NCBI GenBank assembly: GCA_019914995.1
Contig: CM034127.1
Span: 4,216,001 to 4,280,000, forward strand
Source of the DNA: Acanthochlamys bracteata
Lineage: Eukaryota > Streptophyta > Magnoliopsida > Pandanales > Velloziaceae
DNA length: 64,000 bases
Reading direction: 5' to 3'
The notes under the pieces are model-generated. The model searched no databases, had not been told where the DNA came from, and saw only the letters and a program-made list of their open reading frames with translations. This document shows positions 24,490 to 36,218 of this stretch, piece by piece; the first letter of the stretch is position 1, and each line of letters starts with the position of its first letter. A program made the position numbers and the translations under genes.

Positions 24490-25073
24490 GCGCGTGTTTT
24501 AAATATCCGTAACTCTACTTTATTCTGCCAAATTTTAAATTTCGAATAGTTCATATATTTTAATTACACAAAAAACTCAGAACTTCGCTTCCACATATAA
24601 AATTCTAATTTCAACTTTTTTATTTGCACGCTTTTCAATACAATTATATTTTTAATTTTTAATACACTTTCAAGAACTATTGAAATACAAAAATTGTACT
24701 CCACTTTCACTTTGGGCGTGTTTCAAGTTGGTGGAACTCCAGTTTTTCCCGCCAGAATTAAAGTTCCACCAATTTTTTATGTTTTAATTGCAAACAAAAA
24801 TGGAAACTCGAATTTTCAATTCTGCACAAATAAAATTTAAGTTCCACTACATTTCTCTTTCTGAATTCACTTTTAACCCACTTCAAAAATCAATTAAAAC
24901 ATAAAAACTAACTCCACTTCTAACTTACTTTTCAAAAAACTTTACTTTTTATTTTTCACTTTCACGAAACTCAGTTACGGGCATTTGAAACACGCTTTTT
25001 ATTTTTCAAAAAACTCTATTTTTTAATTTTCACTTTTACGAAACTCAGTTACGGACATTTGAAAGATGCACTT
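24490..25073. mobile_element. Outer Tourist-like MITE, type A, split by a second MITE
   Basis: Flanking TTA sits at 24487-24489 and 25074-25076. The left end GCGCGTGTTTTAAATATCC and the right end GGACATTTGAAAGATGCAC pair as degenerate inverted repeats. With the inner element (24714-24995) removed, the two parts rejoin to an inverted type A copy of about 299 bp, matching the length of the intact copy at 21115-21405. Confidence 0.8.
24714..24995. mobile_element. Inner Tourist-like MITE, type B, nested in a type A copy
   Basis: It begins GGGCGTGTTTCAAGTTGG and ends GGGCATTTGAAACACGC, with TTT flanks at 24711-24713 and 24996-24998. The interior (TTCCACCAATTTTTTATG, AACTCGAATTTTCAATTCTG) matches the type B copy at 7094-7397 in reverse orientation. 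Confidence 0.8.
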
Positions 25074-25459
25074 AGAAATTCTTGTTCTGAGTAAAACACC
25101 TGATTCGATCGGTTAAAGAATAATTAACAATTAACATATTCTTTTGTATTTGAATGAATTAGAGAGTCTCGTACTACATATTATAAAAATTATATAAATA
25201 TTTGGGTACTAAAGAGTGATATATTTGAGGAGTAAAGATTGAAAAAATTTATCTATAAATTTACAAGTTAAAGGAAAAAAGAAATAAGATATAAATCAAA
25301 TTAGACCATTAAAAATGATGAGTATTCAATATTATTTCATAGTAATATGATATCATAAACAAATAGAGAGTCTATTTGAATAAATTATATAATAGACACA
25401 TGTAATATAATCGATTTGATGGATATTGATGTAGATAAAATAATTATATTAGAAAAATT

Positions 25460-26170
25460 CAATTATTAGAAGTTAGAAAAGCTCTGAAAAAAATAAAAAT
25501 AAAAAAAATTATTGATTTAGATAGAATCCCAATTGAAATTTGAAGTCACTTTGATCAAACTGGCATTACTTAATTAATAAAATTATTTAATACTATTTTA
25601 TAGAAAAGAATGATGCTAGATAAATGTCGGAAAAGTGTTATAGTGTATTATAAGGGTGATATTCAAGATTGTATGGATCATAGAAGAATTAAGTTCATGA
25701 TTCATATAATACAATTGTAAGAGAGGATTATTGAGCATAAATTAACATGTAATCGAATATTTCATATACTTAGTTTGATTTTATACCAGATAGATATACT
25801 ATGGAAACATTTTTATCTACTAAAAAAATTGACAAAATAATATAGGAGCAAGACCTACGTATAGTTTTTATAGATTTTAAAAAAGCTTATGCTAGAATAT
25901 CTGGAGGAGTGTTATGAGTGTTAGAAAAAAAATATATATTTAATACATACGTAAACTTTTTAAAATATATACGACAAAGTTACTAGTAATAGTAATACTA
26001 ATAAAAAATTTTATATTACTATATGTTTACATCAAGATTCAACTTTAAATTTTTACCTATTTGTTTTAAATAATAGATGAAATAAAATTATATATTCAGT
26101 ATGAAAAAACATAGTGTATATTATTGAACGTTAATATAGTTTAAATTGATGAGACAAAAATCTTACATTA
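25460..26170 (+). pseudogene. Fossil LINE (non-LTR) reverse transcriptase
   Basis: Pieces of a plant LINE reverse transcriptase appear in the right order, with stops and frameshifts between them: EVRKALKKIK (usually EVREALKRMK), IDLDRIPIEIW (GPDGIPIEVWK), KGDIQDCMDHRRIKFMIH (KGDIQNCTNYRGIKLMSH), FIPDRYTMETFL (FMPGRSTMEAIF), RIVFIDFKKAYARIS (HMVFIDLEKAYDRVP) and LHQDSTLNFYLFVL (LHQGSALSPYLFAL). The catalytic FADD box near 26115-26150 is gone (LLNVNIV), followed by IDET. Upstream sequence from about 25250 may belong to it too. Bias toward A and T substitutions suits old silenced DNA. Non-functional. Confidence 0.82.
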
Positions 26171-26173
26171 TAA

Positions 26174-26727
26174 TTAAGTAAATTTTATCTATAGTTTGTA
26201 ATTTTTAAAAAATATATATTTTTAAAATAAATATTTATTTAACATTAAAAAGTTGATAAAAAGATATTGATAAAACGTGCACCACATCAACCAACTCAAC
26301 ACGTTCGCTTCTCATGGGCCACAGCGCGATCTCTGTGTGTTGTGTTAGTAAAATACGGAGTAAGAATAGAACATGCATCCCTCGTGTTACGAACAAGACC
26401 ATGTTAAAAGCACGTGTTATCACATGTCTACAGATAATCCAAATCTCTCCTACCTCCCACGCTATTCTCACTGCGTACTTTCGTCATCTTTAACGGGTCG
26501 GTTAACAAATATTAATCCGAATCCAGTAAGATTTTCAGACTCAAGGTCAGTCACTGAAAAAAGATGTGCCACACGTCATCCATACCGTACACAAGAAGGA
26601 GGCAAATATCAATCAATCACGCTCGGTCTATTATTATCTTCTTCAATCATTCCAAAATTGCTCCACTGCCTTGCGTTAGTCGCAGATACCAATCTCCACA
26701 CCAGATTTCGCCAGAGCAAAACCAACC
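26174..26727 (+). promoter_or_regulatory. Promoter and leader of NRS/ER
   Basis: Base composition rises from about 26270. A G-box core CACGTG lies at 26411-26416, about 310 bp upstream of the start codon. The last 150 bp before the ATG look like a plant 5' untranslated region. The start site cannot be fixed. Confidence 0.4.
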
Positions 26728-28962
26728 ATGGTTGAGAACGGTTCAGCAGCGAGCAACGGATCAACAGGTGAATCAGCGGCTCCGGTGAAGTTTCTGATCT
26801 ACGGGAAGACCGGTTGGATCGGTGGATTACTTGGGAAAATGTGTGAAGAACGAGGGATCTCGTACGCGTACGGTTCGGCTCGATTAGAAAACCGGACGGC
26901 TGTCGAGGACGATATCGATTCGATTAAGCCGACTCATATATTGAACGCTGCTGGGTTGACCGGCCGGCCCAATGTTGATTGGTGTGAGACGCACCGGCCG
27001 GAAGTGATCCGTGCTAATGTTGTTGGAACGTTGACGCTTGCTGATGTTGCGAGGGAGCGTGGGTTGATCATGGTTAATTATGCTACTGGGTGTATTTTTG
27101 AGTATGATGAGAAGCATCCGAAAGGATCGGGGATTGGATTCAAAGAGGAGGATACGCCCAATTTCATTGGTTCGTTTTATTCCAAGACCAAGGCAATGGT
27201 ATGTGATTCCGAACTTCTATTAATGTTTGTTTGGATTGATTTGTTGTTGCTTTAGTTTGTAGATCTGCGTATGCGAATGCGTCCATATCGGTTTATTCTG
27301 TTTATGCATGTGACATGCGTAGTAGTGGAGAAAAACAGTTGAGCATAGTCTTTATGTTGCTGAAGTTATTGTTTTAGACCTTGCTAATATAAAAAAGATG
27401 GCTTTGTTTGTAATGTATGTGACATATTTAGTAATTTGGTTTAGGATTTTGGAGAATTCTCAGTGAAAGTAAGTTTAGATTGCTTGGATAAAAATGTGGT
27501 TGACAACGCTGATCTGTGATTTGATTTGATGATGATTTTGGGAATTGCTATTTTGTCTGCAGTTTAGTCAGGATATGTTCTATTTGGTTTCAGGTTTGGA
27601 TTGTTCAGCATCTTTCTCGTAGTTTTCAGGGTAATAGAGATAATTCTTTCAAGGATTTTTGTTTAACAATGTCTACTTGTTGTGTAACAATTTAGGCATC
27701 AAACTTCTATAGAAGAAAATGACGAGGTTTGCGAATAATACTCTTGTGGGTTAGAATGAGAAAAAGTTAGCACACATCTTTTGATTATGAGCTTCCTTCA
27801 ATATGATCGATGTTGAGCAAACTTGCATTCAACTTTCCCAATAGCATGGTGTAGCTTTGGGTCTTGTTGTGTAAGATGTAGTTGCGAGGAACTTCTGATA
27901 CATAGGTCTTAAAATTTTTTTGCTATCCTTTACACAGGATGGTACTTAAGAATGCATGCAAGTACTTAACATACCACAATATATAGTTGTTACCATATCT
28001 ATGCATTGCTTGATGTAAAGAATCACTGGTTTCATGATCTTCATGGATGGCGTTACTTTTGAAAGTGAATTGACACATACCTTTCTTTATGTCTTTGTTT
28101 ACCTTATCACTCTTTAAGAATTAACATTTATTTATACATTGACGGAAGCTCTTTGAAGTCGTGGTTGTTTGCATCCACAACACTTTGGCTTCATCTGTTG
28201 TACTGAGGATAGCTGCATGCTACTTTTCGATGTACCATTTATTAGTTAGTTTCACAACAAATATATATGATGTATATATTTTTTAGCATAGCCTTAAATG
28301 ATGTATCATTTGAATTGAACGCATTGAACATCAGGATGACCTGCCTGTTTTAAGGACTGCAAGTTTTGATGCATATCACTTTCTTGCAGTTGCCTGTAAA
28401 TGTATCATGAATTCTTGCAGTGCTATTTTACACCAGATAAGCTTTTATCTACTTCATCTAAATGGCTCCTGTTCTGTTTGAAAAACTATGTGCTTCTCTG
28501 ATGTGACAGGTGGAAGAACTGCTTAAGAATTATGACAATGTCTGCATCCTCCGTGTTAGGATGCCCATCTCTTCGGATCTTTCAAATCCACGCAACTTTA
28601 TCACGAAGATCACTAGATATGAAAAGGTTGTCGACATTCCAAATTCTATGACAATTTTGGATGAACTTCTACCAATATCTCTTGAAATGGCTAAAAGGAA
28701 TCTTACTGGGATCTGGAATTTCACCAACCCGGGTGTGGTTAGCCACAATGAAGTGTTACAAATGTACAAAGACTACGTTGATCCAAACTTCACTTGGAAG
28801 AATTTCACATTGGAGGAGCAAGCTAAAGTGATAGTTGCACCTAGGAGCAACAATGAGATGGACACGACTAAGTTGAAGAAAGAGTTTCCCAACATACTGC
28901 CTATCAAGGAGTCACTTATCAAGTATGTTTACAAGCCAAACCAGAAGAAGTCTGCAGCCTGA
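26728..28962 (+). CDS. NRS/ER: Bifunctional dTDP/UDP-4-keto-6-deoxyglucose 3,5-epimerase/4-reductase (NRS/ER)
   Basis: Two exons, 26728-27198 and 28510-28962, giving 307 aa. It completes UDP-L-rhamnose synthesis by epimerising and reducing the 4-keto-6-deoxy-glucose intermediate in the cytosol; rhamnose feeds pectin and flavonoid glycosylation. It is a short-chain dehydrogenase fold: the NADPH-binding GKTGWIGG lies at residues 26-33 (Gly26, Gly29, Gly32), and catalytic Tyr151 and Lys155 lie in GSFYSKTKAM. NAAGLTGRPNVDWCE and the C-terminal WNFTNPGVVSHNEVL are family signatures. The exon junction KAM|VEELLKNY keeps frame across a 1.3-kb intron. The length matches the stand-alone NRS/ER enzymes rather than the fused RHM proteins. 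Confidence 0.96.
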
Positions 28963-30725
28963 GAATAATTTCATTACTGAATGATGATTGTGTTTTCTTT
29001 ATTCACTCATATTGAGGTACTTATAATTGTACCATCTCCTCTTACGATTGCTTTCGATAAGTTATCCATTCCTATTGTTTTTCGTTTCGTCAGAATAGTA
29101 GGATGTTAGGCAACACGGTAACAGGGATGTATTCTCTGCTGCGTTCTTTGCTGTGATGTAAGTTGTTACACTGAATAATTCTTTATTTTTAGGACAGATG
29201 GTACTTTACTTGTGTTATGTCAAAGATGCAAGAAAGAGATTGCTCACATTTACTTGCTTTTGTTTTCTGTAGTAGGCAATAGGCGATCGAGCTAGGCTAT
29301 AATGTGAAGTCATCTAATTATGTTTTTACTCTACAACGGTTGGTGTTGATCAGGTAACACTTGATTACGCACTATAGCCTGCTCTGGTGCACTATAGCCT
29401 AGCAGGAACGTACTAAGAGAAACATCGAACCTGAAGATTAATTAAAAATTTTCTGTTTCCATTTCAAGTAAAAAAGGGATAGTAGTAAACATAGTCACTT
29501 TACAAAAAAGTCATGTTTTAGGCATGCTTCACTTTTGATGATCATTCCGTTGAAGCATCCCTCTATTGCAGCATCCATCACCGAACGAAGAGATTATAGT
29601 GTTAACTAATCATTTTCTCGTTCTTTTGCGTGTTAAATAAAAATAGTATACAGCAAAGTTAATCAACTGTAAAATGGAAAGAAAGAACCCTTTAGAAATC
29701 GAGCTAGCTCAAACTAAACTTGCTTATATTTTATTATTAGTTATTGCATTTTTAATAGTGCCAAAACTAAATATTGCTACCTCTTTTTTTATTTTTTTAA
29801 TTAAGCTAGCAGGGAAAAAGAACCTCAAACTCAAAGGCAGGTACACAAACACAAACAAACCAGACGAACCAAACAACAAGACCCAATTGAAGACCAAAGC
29901 AGATACCCAGTACCCACTCCAAAAGAATGAAAGATTAGAAAGCATCACAAGCATATTCTTCCATCATACGTATTCTCAATAAAATCTCTTTCTCAGCCAC
30001 TCCACCCGGACACGTGATTTAGTTCACAGTAGTAATCCGGGACCCGTTACATCGGTAGGAACAACACAGCGTGGAAAGAAAGAAGGTTATAAAAAGTATG
30101 GAAGCCACTAATAAAGCCGCTGCTGACCATTTGTTGAGCCACTGGTGGGTCCACCAGACGTGTCTATCCAGGATAGAGCGGCCCAGCTGTACCACCCCCA
30201 TAACAGAAGCTGACCCCACTCTTTACCCCAACGCCACTCGTTTGAAAACATAAAATTTATAACACTTTGTTTATTATTTCAACTTGTTAAAAGCAGAGAA
30301 GTTTAAAGAAGATTAATGTTGCTGTGTAGCACATGCTGAGTTGTGACTTGTGAGTTCCATAGATGAAGGTGAATTGCAGGATTGATCAATAAAAATTAAC
30401 TAATCTCTTAATCTACTTTTTTATATAACCAATAAGAAACACTGAATACTGAAATCTAGATCAATAACTAACAAGCCGACAGTTTTCTGAACTGAACCAG
30501 TCAAAGTTTTGTTGGGTGATCAGTTGGGTTTGGGGACAGTGTTTGATGAACGCTTTCTAGCAATCCAATACCAGCCAGTGATTGAGAAACAAAGAAACAT
30601 AGAACTATCTCAATGACAGGTAGTCTGTTGATCTTGTCATCTAAACTGAAAAAAGTTAATAGTAGAGATTAACAACAAGGTTAGATTAGAAATTGGTAAG
30701 ACAAGAAGAAGAACCTCATTCATTC
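28963..30725. other. NRS/ER 3' region and convergent spacer before the TCP gene
   Basis: About 28963-29250 is the likely NRS/ER 3' untranslated region. A short direct repeat, GCACTATAGCCT, occurs twice near 29370-29402. Open frames at 29674-30253 match no family I know and have no splice or codon support. About 30450-30725 should hold the 3' untranslated end of the minus-strand TCP gene. Confidence 0.45.
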
Positions 30726-31544
30726 TTATTCCTCAGCACTAGAAGCTACCGGCTCACCGTCTTCCTCCGCCGGCGCAGCCGCTTCGTCATCATCTTCTTC
30801 TTCTTCTTCTTCGCCTACTCCTCCATCTTCCTGTTCTTCTTTCTCTTCTGCTCCTGGGTGCCCACCCATCAGCTGCAGCACCTCTTTCCCTCCCTCCACC
30901 GTACCACTTTCTCCAACAGCTGGAATCAACGGTTGAGCTGCAGCTGCCGGAAACATTCCTATTAACTGCTGCCCTTGCTGAAAAGCCCAAACCTGTGGCT
31001 GTGTCTGCGGCTGCTGGGAAGAAATCCCTATCTGCGGTATCATCCACAAAGCCCCCGGCGGGGCCCATATGGTCGGAACCGCCGGTGAAATTGGCGCTAA
31101 CCCCGCTGAAACCGAAGCCCCTCGCGACACCGGCATCTTCTTCCTCCTCTTCGCATCGTTATTATTCTCCTCGTTAGTCCCCGGCGCTTCTGACGGGATT
31201 TTCAAAGTACCATCGGCTGCAGTAGTAGCGATCGCAGGAATGGTTCCGGTTCCGGTAGCGGCGATAATCGCAGGTTCAGCTTGGTGAAGTAACCAACGAA
31301 TAGTCTCACCATCAGACTTGTGACCTAGCTCACGAGTTAGCTGAAAAATCCGAGCAGCGCAAGCGGCAGGCATTCGGATCCGGCGGCCACGGCCTTCGAC
31401 TTTAGTATGGCGATCTTTGTTCCTCCGGCGTACCGGAACTATCTGGACCGCTTGTAACCCTGCCAGCATCTCCATAGGTTCAGGTTTCGGAGCAATCGCT
31501 CGAACCGTACTTGAACCTACTGGTCCGTTCTCTCGGCTCTCCAT
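30726..31544 (-). CDS. Class I TCP transcription factor (TCP9/TCP19-like)
   Basis: Single exon, 272 aa from the ATG at 31542-31544; one codon further up is GTG. The bHLH-type TCP domain (about residues 40-102) starts [20 protein letters not shown] and continues [20 protein letters not shown] and [20 protein letters not shown]. This is the class I (PCF) form: it lacks the four extra basic-region residues of class II. Downstream DGTLKIPSE is typical of the TCP9/TCP19 branch. It is a nuclear regulator of growth genes that binds GC-rich TCP sites (GGNCCCAC-like in class I). The last 40 residues are an acidic Glu/Asp run encoded by a GAA/GAG-like repeat at about 30780-30850, an unusual tail. The leader upstream contains a (CT)n tract at 31553-31568. 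I leave the paralog number open. Confidence 0.93.
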   Translation of the reverse strand: MESRENGPVGSSTVRAIAPKPEPMEMLAGLQAVQIVPVRRRNKDRHTKVEGRGRRIRMPAACAARIFQLTRELGHKSDGETIRWLLHQAEPAIIAATGTGTIPAIATTAADGTLKIPSEAPGTNEENNNDAKRRKKMPVSRGASVSAGLAPISPAVPTIWAPPGALWMIPQIGISSQQPQTQPQVWAFQQGQQLIGMFPAAAAQPLIPAVGESGTVEGGKEVLQLMGGHPGAEEKEEQEDGGVGEEEEEEDDDEAAAPAEEDGEPVASSAEE

Positions 31545-33688
31545 CACATTCTTCTCTCTCTCTCTCTTTTCTAGTTCTGGTTTATGAGTACTGAACTCAT
31601 CACCGTCTAATTAATCGAAATTGAAACAGAGACAGAAAGTAGAGGGAAGAAGAAATTGAAAGAAAGAAAACCCTAGCACCTAGGTAGAGTGGAAAGACAG
31701 AAGAAGAAGAAAGAGAGGGTAACGCCTTGGAACATGGAGAGATTTTATTTATCGTATTCGCGTGCCTCGAAGAGTGGGTAGCGGGGAAGCAAGAAATGGG
31801 CCCAGTAACAAGATGGTGGGCCGGTATTATAGCGGATCTTTTGAGAAAAAAAAAAAGTGATATAAGTTTTGGTAGATTTATTGTAATTTTCAAATATATT
31901 GTTGTTTAATTTTTCCCAAGTTCTAATAATATTAGGTACGATTTAACTATAGAAATCTGTATTACGACTTATTTTGCTCATATGTTTGTTCCTTCTTTGG
32001 TGCAATCTCTATCTCCACACCATTTTTATTCATCTATCTCGACACACTACTGCTGCTCTGCTAGCGACGCTGCTCAATTGCGGTACTCCAACAATCGTGC
32101 GGCTGCTTCATTTCCAACAAATGATTAGATTTTTCCTTCATTTTCTCCTTTTCCTCTTTCTTTCAGAGAGCCATAGCAAATGTAGAGAGCACGAAATGCA
32201 GAAAGAAAGCTAGCGGCTGTTATTGCTCGTTTTGTTCTGCTTCTAATTTTGTTTGCAGAGATAAAGATTACACTGGAGAGGAGATTGCACACAGGCTCCG
32301 GGCGGAGGAAGGGAAGTTACAGAAATACAAGATGACAAAAGTAGCTGGAGTTTAAAATAACCATTATATTATTATAACTTTAATCACCCATATTCATTGT
32401 AGCCGTTAGATCTATGTTGATCAACGAATAGGAGTGAAAGTGTATATAATAGGAGTGGCTATTATCTTTCTCCATTAGAGAGTACGTAATTTGATGTAAA
32501 CAAACATCCCTCCATAATATAAACTAAACAAATACTTTTTGGTTAAGCTTTGTCGTAGAAAAAGGTAACAGTTTTAGAAGAAATGGTGCAATATGTACAT
32601 GCTATGAACTATTAAACTTCACAATTTTGGGTTAGCTAATTTGCTTTTTATAAAGTTTTATTTTTTCTTTCGTAATTATAAATGATGAACTTTTGAACGT
32701 AGAGATTTCTAAACCTTCGAAAATATTTTAATATATTTTTAAAAAATAAAATTTTTTAAATAGAATATATTTTTTATTTTTTTAAAATAAATTTTATTTT
32801 ATTGATATAATAAGTAATAAAAAACTTTGCTAAGTAAAATTTTTTTATTATTTTTTAAATTTTTAAATAAATTTTTTATATTTTAAAAAATTATAATTAA
32901 AAAATATAAAATAAATATTTAAAAATTATTTTAAGTAGCGTTTTGCCAAAAGTCCCGATATATGGCTAGTAATATAATGTATTGGGTGGCCAACATTCCA
33001 TTACAGCATGCAGTGTCATGATCCAAGCTAGGAACTCAATGCAATTTAAGTACATTAAAAAAAATCTTAAATAGTCTCTAAATCGTGATCATGTAGTATT
33101 GCAATTCTGTGTAAGCTAATGAATAATTATCTTTTACGGATAGAGTCGAGTTGTTCAATCAATAAATGAATTTATTTTTGAATGGTGTGTTTTTATTATA
33201 TGAAATTTATTTATTCCATAAAATTCTAAATACAAAATTATTTTTCATACGCTAATTTATTCCAAATCTACTAAATTTTTTATAATATAGTTTTTATCAA
33301 ATTTAATTTTACCGATCTCTTGTTTATAAAACTCATTTTTAATCGACTAAAACATCCAAGCTGAGAATCTCTGTGAATGGATGGAATTAGAAGCGATTGA
33401 AATTAAAGTGTTAAGAATTGCAAAAATAAACTTTTCTTTAAAATATTATATTAAGCATTCTTAATATCCCCAAATCTATAATTAGTTTTTGTAAGAGGGC
33501 CTAACGGGCGAATTTTTGCAAATAAAGCCCAAGGCATATACACCTCAAGATTCTTTTAATTAGGCAAAACCGAGAATCCCAATCGAGGGTTCAGGCCAGG
33601 GTTCAACTCTTGCCTTCTTTCCTCTTACTTCTTTCCCTCGCTTGCTCTTCTCGATTTCTTGTTGATTGAATTCAGAGAAGAAGCAGCG
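31545..33688. other. TCP upstream region, AT-rich spacer and a possible orphan exon
   Basis: About 31545-31740 is the CT-rich leader of the TCP gene. At 32242-32356 a good acceptor (TTTGTTTGCAG) is followed by an open frame reading KDYTGEEIAHRLRAEEGKLQ and ending KMTKVAGV with TAA. It looks like a terminal exon or gene relic, but I do not recognise the protein. About 32680-32940 and 33150-33330 are AT-rich without features. About 33500-33688 is the URM1 promoter and leader. Confidence 0.4.
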
Positions 33689-34269
33689 ATGCATCTGACT
33701 CTTGAATTCGGGTAAGTTTCTTCCCCCATTCCTACAATCTTCTTCAATCTCACTTATTATTACTTCAATTCTCTTCAATTTTCTCAATTAGTGGTGGCCT
33801 CGAGCTTCTCTGCAACTCTGTAAAGATTCACCAAGTCGATGTTGAACCTAAAGACGGAGAAGAGAGGGTAAATTATTCAAAAGGTTGGGTTTTTTTGATA
33901 TAGAGTAGATCAGTGTTGTTAAAGCTTTGATTGAACCAGGTGACAATGAAGGACTTGTTGGCTTGGGTGAACACTAATTTGATTAAGGAAAGGCCGGAGA
34001 TGTTCATGAAGGGCGATTCTGTGTCAGTCCCAAAAATCTATTCATTTGATAATATTTTTCTTAATTGTTTTATTTGATCTTTACATGTGTTGCCGATAGA
34101 GTTTCAATTGATTCCTTTTTCTTTTGTTTTTTAATTTTATTGTTTTGTTAGGAGGCCCGGAGTGCTTGTTCTGCTAAATGACTGCGACTGGGAACTTTGT
34201 GGTAACCTCGAGGCTACACTGGAAGAGAATGATGTCGTGGTTTTTATTTCGACATTGCACGGTGGTTAA
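33689..34269 (+). CDS. URM1: Ubiquitin-related modifier 1 (URM1)
   Basis: Four small exons: 33689-33711, 33792-33867, 33940-34022, 34152-34269, giving 99 aa, exactly the family length. The joined protein starts [20 protein letters not shown], contains [20 protein letters not shown] and [17 protein letters not shown], and ends [10 protein letters not shown]. The C-terminal di-glycine is the residue pair that is thiocarboxylated. In eukaryotes URM1 is a sulfur carrier, activated by an MOCS3/Uba4-type enzyme, for 2-thiolation of wobble uridine in tRNAs, and it can be conjugated like ubiquitin; it acts in the cytosol. All introns are GT-AG and short (72-129 nt). No exon is long enough to stand out as an open frame, so the gene is easy to miss. 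Confidence 0.96.
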
Positions 34270-35856
34270 ATGCTTGGTATGGTCTGTGTTAATTATGTCA
34301 ATCTTAAGATCTACTTGCTTAGTATTGTAGCAAGTATGTTAACAATTTATAAAATAGGAATTGTATTCCATGGTTCTTGAGGATTGTATTCTAATAGCCT
34401 ACTTCAATTGTAGAAAGGTTTTGCATTCGATGTTCTCTGTATACGCTTTGCCCTTTTTTATAAACAATGTGAAGTAATTCAATTTGCTTATACTTTCAAG
34501 ATGTGCTTGTCTGTTTACCTAATTCACATAGCTGCTCTGCTTCTTAGGTTTCAAGGTTACCATCTTTTGCATATCCCAATTGCAAGATGAAGTGTGTCTC
34601 TCTTATAGAACCTGAACTGCTAGAAACAAAAACTCTCTTTTTCCATTCCCCTCTATTAGATGTGTGAACCAGTATAACTAGCATTTGGTTGTATGTTTGA
34701 CTTTGAAAGGATTGATTACCAGAATTACTGTTAGGCATAATATGTGCAAGGTCTGAGTTTGTCTAGATAGTTATAGAACAATATTCACAAATAACGAAAT
34801 AGTCATTTTCATGAACTGTTGTATGAAGCTTATGTTTTTATCTTTAGGAACAATCTGCTAATTCCTCGCCTAGTGATCTTCTAAAAATACTAGTTTGTTA
34901 ATAAGCTAAGCCTGCATGATTGTTTTTTAAGGACTGCCAATGGGCAACCTTTTCACTTAGGAGCATTCGAACATGTGACGGGGTTCACAAAAAATTAATC
35001 TGGTCCCTTCGTTATCTGCATAAGTGGCAAACTCAAAAGGCCTTCTCGTGTAGTTGCAATTCGTTTTTAAGCTTTAATCTTATGCTGAACAGAGTCCATT
35101 ATTCTTTTCCTGGTTTCTTGATTCTCTTTTAATTATGTATGTGTTGTAAACACTTGATGCACTTAATTCACTTATACCCCGAGCGAGAAAAAATAAAATA
35201 AAATAAATCCCTGTATATGATCTCATGGTATTGTTCTCTGTGACATGCGGCTATAAATTCATTTGTTCCTGGGAATGTTTATGATTTGGTGTTATATGTT
35301 TGAGCTATCCAGTCAAGGAAGATGACTTCGACTTCTCTTTAGTTCCTTTCCTGATCAGTTATGCTGAATTAACCATATGTTGCATATGGTCCATGGAAAA
35401 ACTTGGTGCTTTCTTCAATCTCCAAGATTCATATGAACATTTTCCATCAATTCTGGACGAATGCTACAAAAGGACAGTATGGTTATTTCAAGTTGCAAGC
35501 CCTTGGGTTAATTTCTAGCTTATTAATTGAAGGCTAGTACTGTACAAGAAGACAATCATGTCATACTTTCTTATCATTAAAATTATCCCTTAATTTATAT
35601 ATCTATCGAGAATTTAACTCCATTCATCTGGAACTATGCCAAGTTGATCATATATAGCTTGTATGTTTTTCCATTCCAATTCAGACATGCAATGTATATA
35701 AGTAGTACAGATATGCATGCAGGTAGCTGAAGCCTAATGTACTACGTATAATGCAGGTGATAATGCCATGTAGAGGAACTTACCCTTTTGGAATTGTTAC
35801 CATGCTGGAGATAGATATGTATCCCTATTTCGCCTTGCAGTATATATAAAGCAAAT
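34270..35856. other. URM1 3' region and spacer downstream of MIR399
   Basis: About 34270-34500 is the likely URM1 3' untranslated region. Open frames around 34920-35132 and 35300-35518 match nothing I recognise, and neighbouring frames show no conservation pattern. The part nearest 35856 is probably transcribed as the 3' part of the minus-strand MIR399 primary transcript. Confidence 0.4.
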
Positions 35857-36039
35857 CCAGTCATAGGGCAACTCTCCTTTGGCATGCCATGGAAGACCAG
35901 GAGCTTTATATTTACGTCGTACCAGTGGGAATTAATGCCTAGGTGCCAATGTTATGTGCATCACTCTCCGATATCGTCGCTCCAGTCTCCAGCTCTCACT
36001 CTCCTTTGGCATGCCAAGGAAGAGTAGCGCTAAAACTGG
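35857..36039 (-). ncRNA. MIR399: MIR399 precursor hairpin
   Basis: On the minus strand, 35884-35864 reads TGCCAAAGGAGAGTTGCCCT plus a final A, the conserved mature miR399, here on the 3' arm as in known MIR399 genes. The 3' arm (35888-35857) pairs with the 5' arm (36039-36008) over 32 positions. Twenty-six are perfect Watson-Crick matches and most of the rest are isolated mismatches or a G-U pair, so mature and star align with the usual short offset. The loop is about 118 nt. The hairpin base (CCAGT on the 5' arm, ACTGG on the 3' arm) also resembles other MIR399 genes. miR399 is induced by phosphate starvation, moves in phloem and silences the PHO2/UBC24 ubiquitin-conjugating enzyme, which raises phosphate uptake. 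No mature-strand match exists on the plus strand. Odd feature: the 5' arm overlaps a palindrome containing a second copy of the first 14 nt of miR399. Confidence 0.93.
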
Positions 36040-36218
36040 TTTCACTTGCTAGTTAACTTTACATGCATCTCTGCTTCCCTTTACCTTGACCTGCACTTAT
36101 GTATTATGCATCATGGCATAATGTTATACATAGCAAGATCTAAAGGTCATCAGAGAAGAAGGCATATGAGCTTCGAGCAACTGCACATACCGGAGCAACA
36201 CTACGGTTTTATGCTCAT

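Noticed and set aside
29674..30253. Three open frames between NRS/ER and TCP
   Set aside because: Low-complexity or unrecognised products on both strands, no splice sites or start context to prefer one.
35300..35518. 72-codon plus-strand frame with membrane-like segments
   Set aside because: No family match that I recognise, no flanking exons; likely chance in the MIR399 3' region.
35857..36039. MIR399 on the plus strand
   Set aside because: The plus strand contains only the complement of the mature sequence. The mature-type sequence on a 3' arm occurs only on the minus strand.
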